Part shown: piece by piece, positions 7,435 through 13,724 of the stretch | Numbering within the stretch: position 1 is the first letter of the stretch | Layout: the number at the start of each line of letters is the position of its first letter | The notes under the pieces: generated by a model | Told to the model about the DNA's origin: nothing | What the model saw: only the letters and a program-made list of their open reading frames with translations | Database searches by the model: none | Translations under genes and position numbers: made by a program | NCBI GenBank assembly: GCA_019314105.1 | Contig: JAFCZY010000007.1 | Location: 1 to 15,557, forward strand | Direction of reading: 5' to 3' | DNA from: Deltaproteobacteria bacterium | Lineage (GTDB): Bacteria; Desulfobacterota; Desulfobacteria; Desulfobacterales; Desulfobacteraceae | Length of the DNA stretch: 15,557 nt

Positions 7435-8132
7435 TGGGCTTCATTATGGAAAATGCGGATATCAAAGTTTATGAGTTTGAGCAGTTTAAAAGTCGTGTTG
7501 GCATTGTCCATGGTATTTTTACAAGGGCAGGTGGCATTAGAGAAATGGGGATAAAGCCTCTTGTCTTTCTAAACCAGGTTCATGGAGATGATATTCAGGT
7601 ATTGAAAAAGGATGACAATGATTTGTCTGAAACCTTTCAACCCGGGAAAGAAGCCTATACTGCTGACGGCATTATGACTGATATGAAAGATGTGTTTCTT
7701 GTTATTTGGATTGCCGATTGTCAGGCGGTGATGTTGTATGATCCTGAAAAAAAAGTGATTGCAAATGTTCATTCCGGATGGCGGGGGAGTGTTAAAAATA
7801 TTATTGGGAAATGCGTGGACAAAATGATCTTTGAGTTTGGGTGTCAGCCTGGAAATATTATGGCGGGTATCTCTCCATCCCTTGGCCCTTGTTGTTCTGA
7901 ATTTGTAAATTATAAAGATGAGATTCCCAAAACGCTATGGGGCTATAAAATTAAGGGTAAAGATTATTTTAATTTTTGGAAAATGAGTGAGGCCCAACTT
8001 ATGGATAATGGTGTGAAAAAAGATCATATTGAAAATATGGAAATCTGTACAAAATGTAATACAGATGTTTTTTATTCTTTTCGAGGGGAAGAAACAAGCG
8101 GCAGGTTTGCCTGTGTAATCTCAATGAGTTAA
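7434..8132 (+). CDS. pgeF: Peptidoglycan editing factor PgeF / YfiH (laccase-domain family)
   Basis: A 232-aa protein of the YfiH/DUF152/LACC1 family (usual length about 230-260). The metal-binding signature is complete: H50 in LNQVHG, C96 in WIADCQAV and H113 in NVHSGWRG; the conserved GISPSLGPCC and the closing CTKCNTDVFYSFRGE are also present. Members act as purine nucleoside phosphorylase/adenosine deaminase enzymes in vitro, and in E. coli PgeF (YfiH) removes wrongly incorporated L-serine from peptidoglycan precursors; older annotations say polyphenol oxidase. The start is uncertain: TTG 7431, ATG 7434 (used here) and ATG 7446 are in frame; none has a strong ribosome site, fitting coupling to the small upstream ORF. 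selD follows 56 bases later on the same strand. Confidence 0.9.
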   Translation: MGFIMENADIKVYEFEQFKSRVGIVHGIFTRAGGIREMGIKPLVFLNQVHGDDIQVLKKDDNDLSETFQPGKEAYTADGIMTDMKDVFLVIWIADCQAVMLYDPEKKVIANVHSGWRGSVKNIIGKCVDKMIFEFGCQPGNIMAGISPSLGPCCSEFVNYKDEIPKTLWGYKIKGKDYFNFWKMSEAQLMDNGVKKDHIENMEICTKCNTDVFYSFRGEETSGRFACVISMS

Positions 8133-8188
8133 TACAGAGATTCGGCTTTGAGAGTGACGATAATAATTTGAAACGAGGCAGTATAAGA

Positions 8189-9238
8189 ATGGAAAAAATG
8201 AACAAAGTTTTTTTAACACAAAAAGTAAAAGCCTCGGGCTGAGCAGCCAAAATTGATCCAGGGACGCTGGATCGAATTGTAGGCGGGCTTAAGGTTAAAT
8301 CTCATCCTAACTTGATCGTGGGACTTGATTCTCCTGATGATGCCGGAGTTTATAAATTGGATTCACAAACAGCGCTTATCCAGACCCTTGATTTTTTAAC
8401 ACCGGTGACGGATGATCCCTATGAATTCGGGCAGATTGCTGCTGCTAATTCTTTAAGTGATGTGTATGCCATGGGAGGGGAGCCCATTACCGTGATGAAT
8501 ATCGTTTGTTTCCCCAGCACTGATCTGGGAGAGGATATTCTGGCAGAGACGCTAAGAGGCGGATTGGATAAAATTAATGAATCCGGTGCCATTCTCGTGG
8601 GCGGCCATTCAGTGGATGATAAGGAATTCAAATACGGACTTTCCGTTACCGGTATCGTGCATCCGGATAAAGTGTTGACTAACACCGCGGCACAAATTAG
8701 GGATACTATTATATTAACAAAACCTGTGGGAACCGGGATTATGTCAACCGCCATAAAAGCAAAACTGGCCTCAACGGAAAATATTAAAGAATCCGTGGCA
8801 GTCATGTCCATGTTGAACAAGGGTGCAGCAAAAGTCATGTCACAATTTGATATCAATGCCTGTACGGATGTCACTGGATTCGGACTGGCCGGACACTTGC
8901 TGGAAATAGCAAAAGGATCAAAAAAATGCATCACACTTCATTCTGAAAAAGTTCCCATGTTAAAAAATGCATTGGATTTTGCGAATATAGGTATGGTACC
9001 GGCGGGTGCCCATAAAAACCGTACGTTTTTTAAAGAAGTGACCCATATTGACATGGGAGTTGACCGGGCGCTTGTTGATCTGATGTTCGATCCGCAGACA
9101 TCCGGCGGATTGTTGTTCTCTCTGAATAAAAAAGAGGGGGAAAAATGTATGGAAAAAATGAAATCTGATGGCTTGAACGCCTGGGTAATCGGTGAAATTA
9201 CCCGTGACAGCGATACGGGGTTTTTGAACATAATTTAA
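8189..9238 (+). CDS. selD: Selenide, water dikinase SelD, itself a selenoprotein (in-frame UGA)
   Basis: SelD makes selenophosphate from selenide and ATP, the Se donor for selenocysteine and selenouridine. A plain ORF search starts only at ATC/ATT-region codons near 8312, but the same frame extends upstream through TGA (8240-8242) to ATG 8189. The extension reads KVKASG-U-AAKIDPGTLDRIVGG, matching the SelD N-terminus, where a Cys or Sec is followed three residues later by the essential Lys; here U18 and K21. D51, D68 and D91 match the Mg/ATP-binding aspartates of E. coli SelD by position, and the C-terminal FDPQTSGGLL is present. Full length is 349 aa, the family norm. GAGG (8175-8178) lies ten bases before ATG 8189; ATG 8198 is an alternative start. 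A SECIS-like hairpin follows the UGA. It implies selA, selB and selC elsewhere in the genome. Confidence 0.95.
8240..8242 (+). other. In-frame UGA read as selenocysteine (U18 of SelD)
   Basis: The codon sits exactly where other SelD proteins have the catalytic Cys or Sec, and homologous SelD sequence continues in frame on both sides (KASG before, AAKIDPG after), so it is a recoded codon and not a stop or a mutation. Confidence 0.93.
8251..8278 (+). promoter_or_regulatory. Bacterial SECIS-like hairpin in selD
   Basis: AATTGATCCAG (8251-8261) pairs with CTGGATC (8267-8273) and, after one bulged G (8274), AATT (8275-8278): eleven base pairs closing the loop GGACG (8262-8266). The loop begins 19 bases after the UGA and has G in its first two positions, matching the known layout of bacterial SECIS elements recognised by SelB. 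Base pairing is seen; function is inferred. Confidence 0.85.
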
Positions 9239-9251
9239 TGTTTTTTTCACA

Positions 9252-9280
9252 TTGACTTGAGATTCAGCATATGGTATTTG
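9252..9280 (+). promoter_or_regulatory. Possible promoter of the Fo operon
   Basis: In the 97-base gap between selD and atpZ, TTGACT (9252-9257) is a near-consensus -35 and TATTTG (9275-9280) is a weak -10 at a 17-base spacing. No terminator-like hairpin was seen after selD, so read-through from selD is also possible. Confidence 0.35.
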
Positions 9281-9335
9281 CTTTCAAGATAAATTGATCT
9301 TTGAAGGCTAAATGGGAAGTTTTAAAAAGGCATAG

Positions 9336-9554
9336 ATGAAAAAGGAAACCGGTAAAACCATCAGAGAACTTGGATATTTTGCCAGCCTTGGAATGTCCGT
9401 GGCACTTTCGATTTTCATCGGTCTTTTTGTGGGCCTTTGGCTAGATAAAAAGTTTGATACGGAACCTGTTCTGTTGTTTGTTGGTCTGGCATTTGGTATC
9501 GCAGCTGGATTCACCAATATCGTGAGAGCAGGTAAAAAGGGAAGAAAGTTTTAA
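9336..9554 (+). CDS. atpZ: AtpZ/AtpI-family small membrane protein of ATP synthase operon
   Basis: A 72-aa protein with two transmembrane helices (about 13-35 and 43-63) separated by the conserved short turn WLDKKFDTEP, typical of the F0F1-ATPase gene 1 / AtpZ family. Members are encoded at the head of atp operons and are thought to help c-ring assembly or Mg2+ supply, with Bacillus data for the latter; the role here is inferred. Start ATG 9336 is preceded by AAAAAGG (9324-9330). Its stop TAA overlaps the ATG of the next gene by one base (TAATG), so translation is coupled. Confidence 0.85.
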   Translation: MKKETGKTIRELGYFASLGMSVALSIFIGLFVGLWLDKKFDTEPVLLFVGLAFGIAAGFTNIVRAGKKGRKF

Positions 9555-9955
9555 TGCAGGATACTCAAAAAATTGTTAATTTTGTCACGACTTCAAACTG
9601 GATTTTATTGCTGTTTGGCGGGATGATTGGTCTTATGATGACCCCTATGAAATTTGCTTTGGGGATCATTCTGGGGGGATTGATTGTGGCAATAAATTTT
9701 CATTTATTGAAAAACACGCTTAAAAACATGTTTCGTCCCGAAGTCGTATCAGAGCAGGGGCGTTCGCTTGTGGGCAATGTCCTGGTAAAATATTATATTC
9801 GATTTGCGATCAGCGGAATGCTGATATTCCTGCTGATTTCAAAACATATTGTTCATCCGTTGGGTCTTCTGGCAGGTCTATCGGTGGTTGTAGCAAGCAT
9901 GTTTATGGCTACAGCGCTTGAATTAACAAGATTATTTTTCAAGGAGGCGGTATAA
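9554..9955 (+). CDS. atpI: ATP synthase subunit I (AtpI/UncI family)
   Basis: A 133-aa protein with four hydrophobic segments (roughly 16-33, 35-52, 80-97, 102-123), matching the ATP synthase I family. AtpI is a non-stoichiometric factor, located in the membrane, that aids assembly of the c-ring and the Na+/H+ ATP synthase. The middle loop is polar (LKNMFRPEVVSEQGRS). It overlaps atpZ by one base and is followed after one base by atpB, whose ribosome site AAGGAGG (9941-9947) lies inside its last codons. Sequence conservation in this family is low, so the call rests on topology, length and operon position. Confidence 0.83.
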   Translation: MQDTQKIVNFVTTSNWILLLFGGMIGLMMTPMKFALGIILGGLIVAINFHLLKNTLKNMFRPEVVSEQGRSLVGNVLVKYYIRFAISGMLIFLLISKHIVHPLGLLAGLSVVVASMFMATALELTRLFFKEAV

Positions 9956-9956
9956 G

Positions 9957-10646
9957 GTGGAACATCCATATTTGATTCTTACTTCAGTATTCGGAATGAT
10001 AGGAATGGAAGACTGGGCTGCTGCACATCCACAAGTTACGTATATGTGGCTTTGCATGGTAATTTTAATATTTTTTGGCTGGTTGGCTGGGAAAAGCGTT
10101 TCCATGGTTCCCAAAACGGCACAGAATGTCTTTGAAGTTCTGATTTCAGGGCTTGAAGAGTTCATGGTTACCGTTACAGGAGATGAGGGAAGAAAATCTT
10201 ACCCACTTGTATTAACCATATTTTTGTTTGTCCTTCTGGGCAATCTCATGGGACTGGTACCTGGGTTTTTCCCTCCCACAGCAAACATTAATACAACCCT
10301 TGCCTGTGCGATTATTGCCGTTTCATGGAGTCATGTTGTCGGTATCCAGCGTCATGGGTTTAAATATATAAAACATTTTTTAGGCCCTGTCCCTGCAATG
10401 ATCCCCTTATTTTTGCCGATTGAGCTTATTGGTCATACAGCAAGGGTTCTTTCCCTTACCTTTCGTCTTTTTGGAAATATGATGGGCCATGAACTGGTTG
10501 TCGGGATACTTCTGGGGCTGGCCGGCATGTTTCTGGCACCATTGCCGATTATGGCCCTGGGTGCGTTTGTTGCGCTGGTACAGGCATTTGTATTTTTTTT
10601 ACTGGCCACCATGTACATTGCAGGTGCGATAGAAGAAGCACATTAA
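9957..10646 (+). CDS. atpB: F0F1 ATP synthase subunit a
   Basis: A 229-aa integral membrane protein, the stator subunit that with the c-ring forms the ion path. The diagnostic segment is IELIGHTARVLSLTFRLFGNMMGHE; R170 in SLTFRLFGN is the universally essential arginine (R210 in E. coli). The C-terminal helix ends in FVFFLLATMYIAGAIEEAH, also characteristic (LATMYI with Ile/Ala and the terminal acidic pair). GTG start at 9957 is supported by AAGGAGG at 9941-9947 at a nine-base spacing; there is no competing ATG near it. It is followed by atpE after a 75-base gap containing a hairpin. No b, delta or F1 genes are in the window, consistent with the split atp operons of many Desulfobacterota and Geobacter relatives. 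Confidence 0.97.
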   Translation: MEHPYLILTSVFGMIGMEDWAAAHPQVTYMWLCMVILIFFGWLAGKSVSMVPKTAQNVFEVLISGLEEFMVTVTGDEGRKSYPLVLTIFLFVLLGNLMGLVPGFFPPTANINTTLACAIIAVSWSHVVGIQRHGFKYIKHFLGPVPAMIPLFLPIELIGHTARVLSLTFRLFGNMMGHELVVGILLGLAGMFLAPLPIMALGAFVALVQAFVFFLLATMYIAGAIEEAH

Positions 10647-10657
10647 TAAAGCGTTTT

Positions 10658-10687
10658 ACGGGATTTGGAAGAAGCCCCGTTATTTTT
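10658..10687 (+). terminator. Attenuator-like hairpin between atpB and atpE
   Basis: ACGGG (10658-10662) pairs with CCCGT (10676-10680); after one A-C mismatch, TTT pairs with GAA-type bases (U-G, U-A, U-A), leaving loop GGAAG. TATTTTT follows. It could be a partial terminator or an RNA processing/stability element affecting the amount of subunit c mRNA. Short stem, so tentative. Confidence 0.45.
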
Positions 10688-10721
10688 ATATTATTTATCA
10701 AATTATAATAAGGAGTAAAAC

Positions 10722-10991
10722 ATGGAATTTCTAGTGGGTAGTGTATGGGCAGCAGGGCTTGCAATTGGTATTGCAGCATTTGGTTGTGGCATTGGTCAGG
10801 GCTTGGGCCTGAGCGGTGCAATGAGCGGTATTTCAAGAAACCCTGAAGCAGCCGGTAAAATCCAGGTGAATATGCTGATCGGTCTCGCAATGATTGAATC
10901 TCTTTGTATCTATGCGCTTGTTGTTGCTCTGATTCTTATGTATGCTCATCCTGCACTTAAAGGTGCGATTGCTGCCATGGGCGGACACTAA
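10722..10991 (+). CDS. atpE: F0F1 ATP synthase subunit c
   Basis: An 89-aa hairpin proteolipid; many copies form the rotor ring. Two long helices flank the polar loop R39-N40-P41, and the ion-binding carboxylate is E59 in helix 2. Q26 (GIGQG), E59, S60 and Y64 (IESLCIY) match four positions of the Na+-binding signature known from Ilyobacter tartaricus (Q32, E65, S66, Y70). T67 of that site is replaced by L61, and the helix-1 Pro by C22. Such a mix is seen in some relatives (Geobacter-type c subunits), so the coupling ion is open. Start ATG 10722 has AAGGAG at 10710-10715. It is the last Fo gene; a clear terminator follows 34 bases after the stop. Confidence 0.97.
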   Translation: MEFLVGSVWAAGLAIGIAAFGCGIGQGLGLSGAMSGISRNPEAAGKIQVNMLIGLAMIESLCIYALVVALILMYAHPALKGAIAAMGGH

Positions 10992-11025
10992 GCCATACAG
11001 TTTGAATTAGACAAATATTTTAATG

Positions 11026-11063
11026 AAAAGGGTGTAGACATTTTTTGGTTTACACCCTTTTTT
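11026..11063 (+). terminator. Rho-independent terminator of the Fo operon
   Basis: AAAAGGGTGTA (11026-11036) pairs perfectly with TACACCCTTTT (11051-11061), extended inward by G-U, A-T and C-G, leaving loop ATTTTTTG (11040-11047). The 3' arm runs into TTTTTT (11058-11063). It lies 34 bases after atpE, so ends the ATP synthase Fo transcript. Confidence 0.92.
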
Positions 11064-11141
11064 ATAGTTATCTTTTTGTTTTTTAATGATTTACCTTGCC
11101 TGGTTCTCTCAGTATTGTTATATTCGCCAGGAAAATAAGGC

Positions 11142-11175
11142 CATCTGGTATAATGCCAGATGAGAATACTATAAT
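11142..11175 (+). promoter_or_regulatory. Dyad with TATAAT boxes upstream of the zinc-ribbon ParA pair
   Basis: CATCTGG (11142-11148) and CCAGATG (11156-11162) form a perfect 7-bp inverted repeat around seven bases, and the centre contains TATAAT (11149-11154). A second TATAAT lies at 11170-11175, 23 bases before the ATG of the 101-aa gene. Neither has a convincing -35. It looks like an operator overlapping a promoter. The dyad is certain, function inferred. Confidence 0.5.
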
Positions 11176-11198
11176 TTTATTAAGAAAAAAATATTCTT

Positions 11199-11504
11199 AT
11201 GTTTAAGAAAAAAGATATCATAGACAATATTCTTACTGATCTTGGGGAGGAATTCGCAGCTCGGGTTGAAGACTTAGACCGCCTGGTTTATAGAAATGGT
11301 TTGAACTTGGAAGATGAAATTATAGAAGATCGGGATGATAAGATCTGGCGGATTTTAAAAGAAGACGCCTCTGTTAAGGTTTGGGAAGGCGGAGGTAAAG
11401 TTAGAGTGAAGGTTTCTTCAAGGGGGAGAAAAAATATTTCCATGAAGAAAATAGTCGATATTGCTGTAAATGCTATCCTTGCAGAACTTAAAAAGGAGGA
11501 GTAG
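11199..11504 (+). CDS. Hypothetical 101-aa protein coupled to the ParA-like gene
   Basis: Not recognised. The protein is highly charged (many Lys, Asp, Glu, Arg), with no signal peptide, membrane segment or cysteine. The N-terminal half (about 1-48) looks helical and acidic; a short middle segment (VKVWEGGGKVRVKVSS) looks like a beta hairpin, and the C-terminal part (ISMKKIVDIAVNAILAELKKEE) helical. Start ATG 11199 lacks a clear Shine-Dalgarno site, and the TATAAT at 11170-11175 would give a leader of only about 17 bases. Its stop TAG overlaps the GTG start of the ParA-like ATPase by one base, so the two are translationally coupled and probably work together, perhaps as ATPase partner or regulator. 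The partner role is inference from context only. Confidence 0.8.
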   Translation: MFKKKDIIDNILTDLGEEFAARVEDLDRLVYRNGLNLEDEIIEDRDDKIWRILKEDASVKVWEGGGKVRVKVSSRGRKNISMKKIVDIAVNAILAELKKEE

Positions 11505-12451
11505 TGGCTATTGTTATCGTCTGCCCTAAGTGTGCAAAAAGGCATAAAGTCAATTTAGATACTGTTAAAGAAAAAATATCTTTGGGAAAAAAAATTGTTG
11601 CACGATGTAAAGCCTGTAGACATAGATTTCCTGTGCAGCTTGATACTCTCATTAATCAGAAAAAAGAAAGATTTCAGGGGCCAAAAACAACAAGTCCCCG
11701 GAAAATTTGTGTTACCTTAAGCAAGGGAGGCGTCGGAAAAACCACCACTGCTGTTAATTTAAGCGCTGGCCTGGCGCTGGCCGGACACAAAGTGTTGCTC
11801 GTGGATACGGACACTCAGGGTCAATCTTCCTATGGCCTTGGGAAAAAGCCAAGAGCCGGTTTAAGTGAATTGTTGACAAAAAAGCTTGCACCTGAAGAGT
11901 GTATTGTCAGGGCCAGAAAAAATCTTTGGCTCCTTTCCGGTGGTAAATCATTGACAGAAATAAAAAGAATTATCGATCGGAAAAACTTTGGTGCTGAGTG
12001 GACCTTGTCTGAGGCCATGAACAAACTGGATCACAGATATGATTTTGTTATTATTGATACGGCTCCCGGATGGGATCAGCTCACCGTCAATGTCCTGTTT
12101 TATGGCACAGAAGTTCTCGTGCCGGTGGCATTGGAGGTGATGCCGTTGCATGGGTTGTCAGAATTTATGAAAAGTCTGGGGGCAATTCAAAAATATCGAA
12201 AAGAAACCGTCTTAAAATATATTGTCCCCACTTTTATGGATGCCAGGATAAAGGGACCCGCATTCATCTATTCTCAGCTTGAAAAATTATATCCGGAACT
12301 TATCTGCACCCCCATAAGATACAGCGAAAGTCTCAGTGAAGCCCCGTCTTATGGAAAATCTATTTTTGAGTTTGCCCCGGGATGTACCGCAGCTGCTGAT
12401 TACAAGGAGCTTGTAAGAAAAGTAACGCTGGATAAGTCAGCGCTACTTTGA
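11504..12451 (+). CDS. ParA/Soj-type ATPase with N-terminal zinc-ribbon-like domain
   Basis: This 315-aa protein begins with C7-P-K-C10 and C35-K-A-C38, a CPxC...CxxC pair like MJ0042-type zinc ribbons. A linker (about 46-67) leads into a ParA/MinD P-loop ATPase: deviant Walker A KGGVGKTT (75-82, signature Lys75 and P-loop Lys80), Walker A' DTDTQGQ (102-108) and Walker B IIDTAP (D185). ParA proteins form ATP-dependent dimers, often on DNA, that position plasmids, chromosomes or protein complexes. The GTG start at 11504 has AAGGAGG (11493-11499 region) upstream inside the preceding gene. No ParB, parS-like repeats or MinC/MinE gene is nearby, so this is an orphan ParA; the cargo is unknown. 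The zinc ribbon may bind nucleic acid or partner protein. Family call is firm, role open. Confidence 0.9.
   Translation: MAIVIVCPKCAKRHKVNLDTVKEKISLGKKIVARCKACRHRFPVQLDTLINQKKERFQGPKTTSPRKICVTLSKGGVGKTTTAVNLSAGLALAGHKVLLVDTDTQGQSSYGLGKKPRAGLSELLTKKLAPEECIVRARKNLWLLSGGKSLTEIKRIIDRKNFGAEWTLSEAMNKLDHRYDFVIIDTAPGWDQLTVNVLFYGTEVLVPVALEVMPLHGLSEFMKSLGAIQKYRKETVLKYIVPTFMDARIKGPAFIYSQLEKLYPELICTPIRYSESLSEAPSYGKSIFEFAPGCTAAADYKELVRKVTLDKSALL
12419..12449. terminator. Terminator embedded in the 3' end of the ParA-like gene
   Basis: AAAGTAACGCTG (12419-12430) pairs with CAGCGCTACTTT (12438-12449) around loop GATAAGT. On the + transcript one pair is an A-C mismatch; on the - transcript the same position is a G-U pair, giving an unbroken 12-bp stem followed by a UCUU-type tract. 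It therefore best serves the - strand operon ending at 12464, and could also end the + transcript. Confidence 0.7.
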
Positions 12452-12463
12452 TTCCATGTGTTT

Positions 12464-12895
12464 TTATAAATTGCAGATTTCCTGACCGCTGATAACCTTA
12501 ATATTTTTTTGTACAAAAAGTTCCAATGCCTTATCGTGGTCATCCAGCCGGAAAATCATGATGGCATTTTTGCATTGCGGATTAGCGAATGCATACATGT
12601 ATTCCACGTTGACTTCATTTTCACACAGGGGATCTAAGATATTATTCAGCCCGCCGGGCTCATCTTTCACCTCCACAGCCAGAACCTGAGTTCTCCCCAC
12701 CGTAAAGCCTTCTTTTTTTAACGCTTTTTCTGCTGCTTCATTGTCATTCACAATTAAACGCAATACACCGAAATCAGTTGTATCGGCAAGAGACAATGCT
12801 CTGATATTGACATTTGCATCCCTTAAGATAGCAGTAACTTCTGCAAGTCGCCCCTCTTTGTTCTCAACAAAGATGGATATCTGTTCAACAAACAT
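12464..12895 (-). CDS. Tandem ACT-domain protein
   Basis: A 143-aa protein made of two ACT domains (about 4-66 and 72-138). The first opens with the typical QISIFVENKEGRLAEVTAIL and the second with QVLAVEVKDEPGGLNNIL, each followed by a helix and the NVNI / NVEYMY strand. ACT domains bind amino acids or other small ligands and regulate enzymes. Stand-alone tandem ACT proteins of this size are common in anaerobes, often beside CoA ligases, with an unknown target. The start ATG 12895 is chosen because AAAGGAGA (12903-12910) lies seven bases upstream; the open frame extends 50 codons further but overlaps the crotonase gene and has no family sequence. It follows the crotonase gene by 19 bases, so is probably its co-transcribed partner. 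Confidence 0.88.
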   Translation of the reverse strand: MFVEQISIFVENKEGRLAEVTAILRDANVNIRALSLADTTDFGVLRLIVNDNEAAEKALKKEGFTVGRTQVLAVEVKDEPGGLNNILDPLCENEVNVEYMYAFANPQCKNAIMIFRLDDHDKALELFVQKNIKVISGQEICNL

Positions 12896-12902
12896 GGTGT
12901 TT

Positions 12903-12910
12903 TCTCCTTT
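12903..12910 (-). promoter_or_regulatory. Shine-Dalgarno site fixing the ACT protein start
   Basis: On the - strand AAAGGAGA lies seven bases before ATG 12895 and shows that the longer frame reaching 13045 is not the real gene start. Confidence 0.8.
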
Positions 12911-12914
12911 TCTA

Positions 12915-13703
12915 CTAATAAAGTTCTCCCTTGAACACGGGTTTTCTTTTTTCAAGAAAAGCGTGAGTCCCTTCTTTTGCATCTTCGCTTGCCATATTAA
13001 GGCCAAAGACATCATTTTCAATTCTGCATCCGCTTTCAAGGTCAACGTTAAGGCCGTTTTGAATGACTTCCTTTGCAGATCTCAGGGCCACCTTACCCTT
13101 GGAAGCAATGAGGTTCGCAGTTTTCAGGACATCCTCCATGAGGGTATCAGGCTCACATATTTTGTTGACGATACCATATTCCATTGCTGTTTGGGCATTA
13201 ATATTTTTTCCGGTGAAAATCAGTTCTTTGGCACGGTTTGAGCCTATCCGTCTTGCCAGTCTCTGTGTCCCGCCAAATCCGGGAATCAATCCCAGATTGA
13301 TTTCGGGCAGACCGAAAAGTGCTTTGTCAGACGCATAGATGAAATCGCAGCCAAGAGCAGCTTCTAATCCTCCGCCCAGAGCAAACCCGTTTACAGCAGC
13401 AATGACCGGGATGGGCAAATCTTCAACTTTTGAAAAAACCTTTTGCCCTTTGCGGGAAAAAAATTTGCCTTCCAGGGGATTCATTTTTACAAGTTCTGCA
13501 ATATCAGCGCCTGCAACAAATGCTTTGTCTCCGCTACCTGTAAGGATGAGGACTTTTATATCTGTAGTGTCTTTTATCTGATCCAGGGCAATGTCCAGTT
13601 CATCAAACAGGGCATTATTAAGTGCATTTAAAGCCTTGGGCCGGTTAAAAAAAATGGTGGCAACAGGGGTGTTAACCTCGAGAATAATGTTTTCAAAAGA
13701 CAT
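12915..13703 (-). CDS. Enoyl-CoA hydratase/isomerase, crotonase family
   Basis: A 262-aa crotonase-superfamily enzyme of normal length that probably hydrates trans-2-enoyl-CoA to 3-hydroxyacyl-CoA (or the reverse, as a 3-hydroxybutyryl-CoA dehydratase). The CoA-binding and oxyanion-hole segments AFVAGADIAEL (61-71) and NGFALGGGLE (105-114) are present, as are both catalytic glutamates: E114 and E134 (LPEINLGLIPGFGGTQRL). Having both argues for a true hydratase over an isomerase or hydrolase. Start ATG 13703 has AAGGAGAT upstream. It lies 21 bases after the amidase gene and 19 bases before the ACT gene, so probably shares their operon. In a sulfate reducer it may serve beta-oxidation or butyrate/crotonate conversion; the substrate is not determined. 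Confidence 0.94.
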   Translation of the reverse strand: MSFENIILEVNTPVATIFFNRPKALNALNNALFDELDIALDQIKDTTDIKVLILTGSGDKAFVAGADIAELVKMNPLEGKFFSRKGQKVFSKVEDLPIPVIAAVNGFALGGGLEAALGCDFIYASDKALFGLPEINLGLIPGFGGTQRLARRIGSNRAKELIFTGKNINAQTAMEYGIVNKICEPDTLMEDVLKTANLIASKGKVALRSAKEVIQNGLNVDLESGCRIENDVFGLNMASEDAKEGTHAFLEKRKPVFKGELY

Positions 13704-13724
13704 GATGATCTCCTTATAGCAGTG

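Noticed and set aside
8240..8242. TGA in selD as a genuine stop or a pseudogene mutation
   Set aside because: Position, flanking SelD sequence and the hairpin after it all fit selenocysteine recoding.
8419..8934. 171-aa open frame on the - strand over selD
   Set aside because: Antisense shadow of the conserved SelD coding region with no family similarity I can see.
11180..11213. Direct repeat TTAAGAAAAAA around the start of the 101-aa gene
   Set aside because: A-rich low-complexity sequence, expected by chance in this AT-rich region.
12896..13045. N-terminal extension of the ACT protein by 50 codons
   Set aside because: It overlaps the crotonase gene, lacks ACT-family sequence, and the ribosome site at 12903-12910 points to ATG 12895.
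12741..13241. 166-aa open frame on the + strand over the ACT and crotonase genes
   Set aside because: It spans the 3' and 5' parts of two well-supported - strand genes; no motif or ribosome site supports it.
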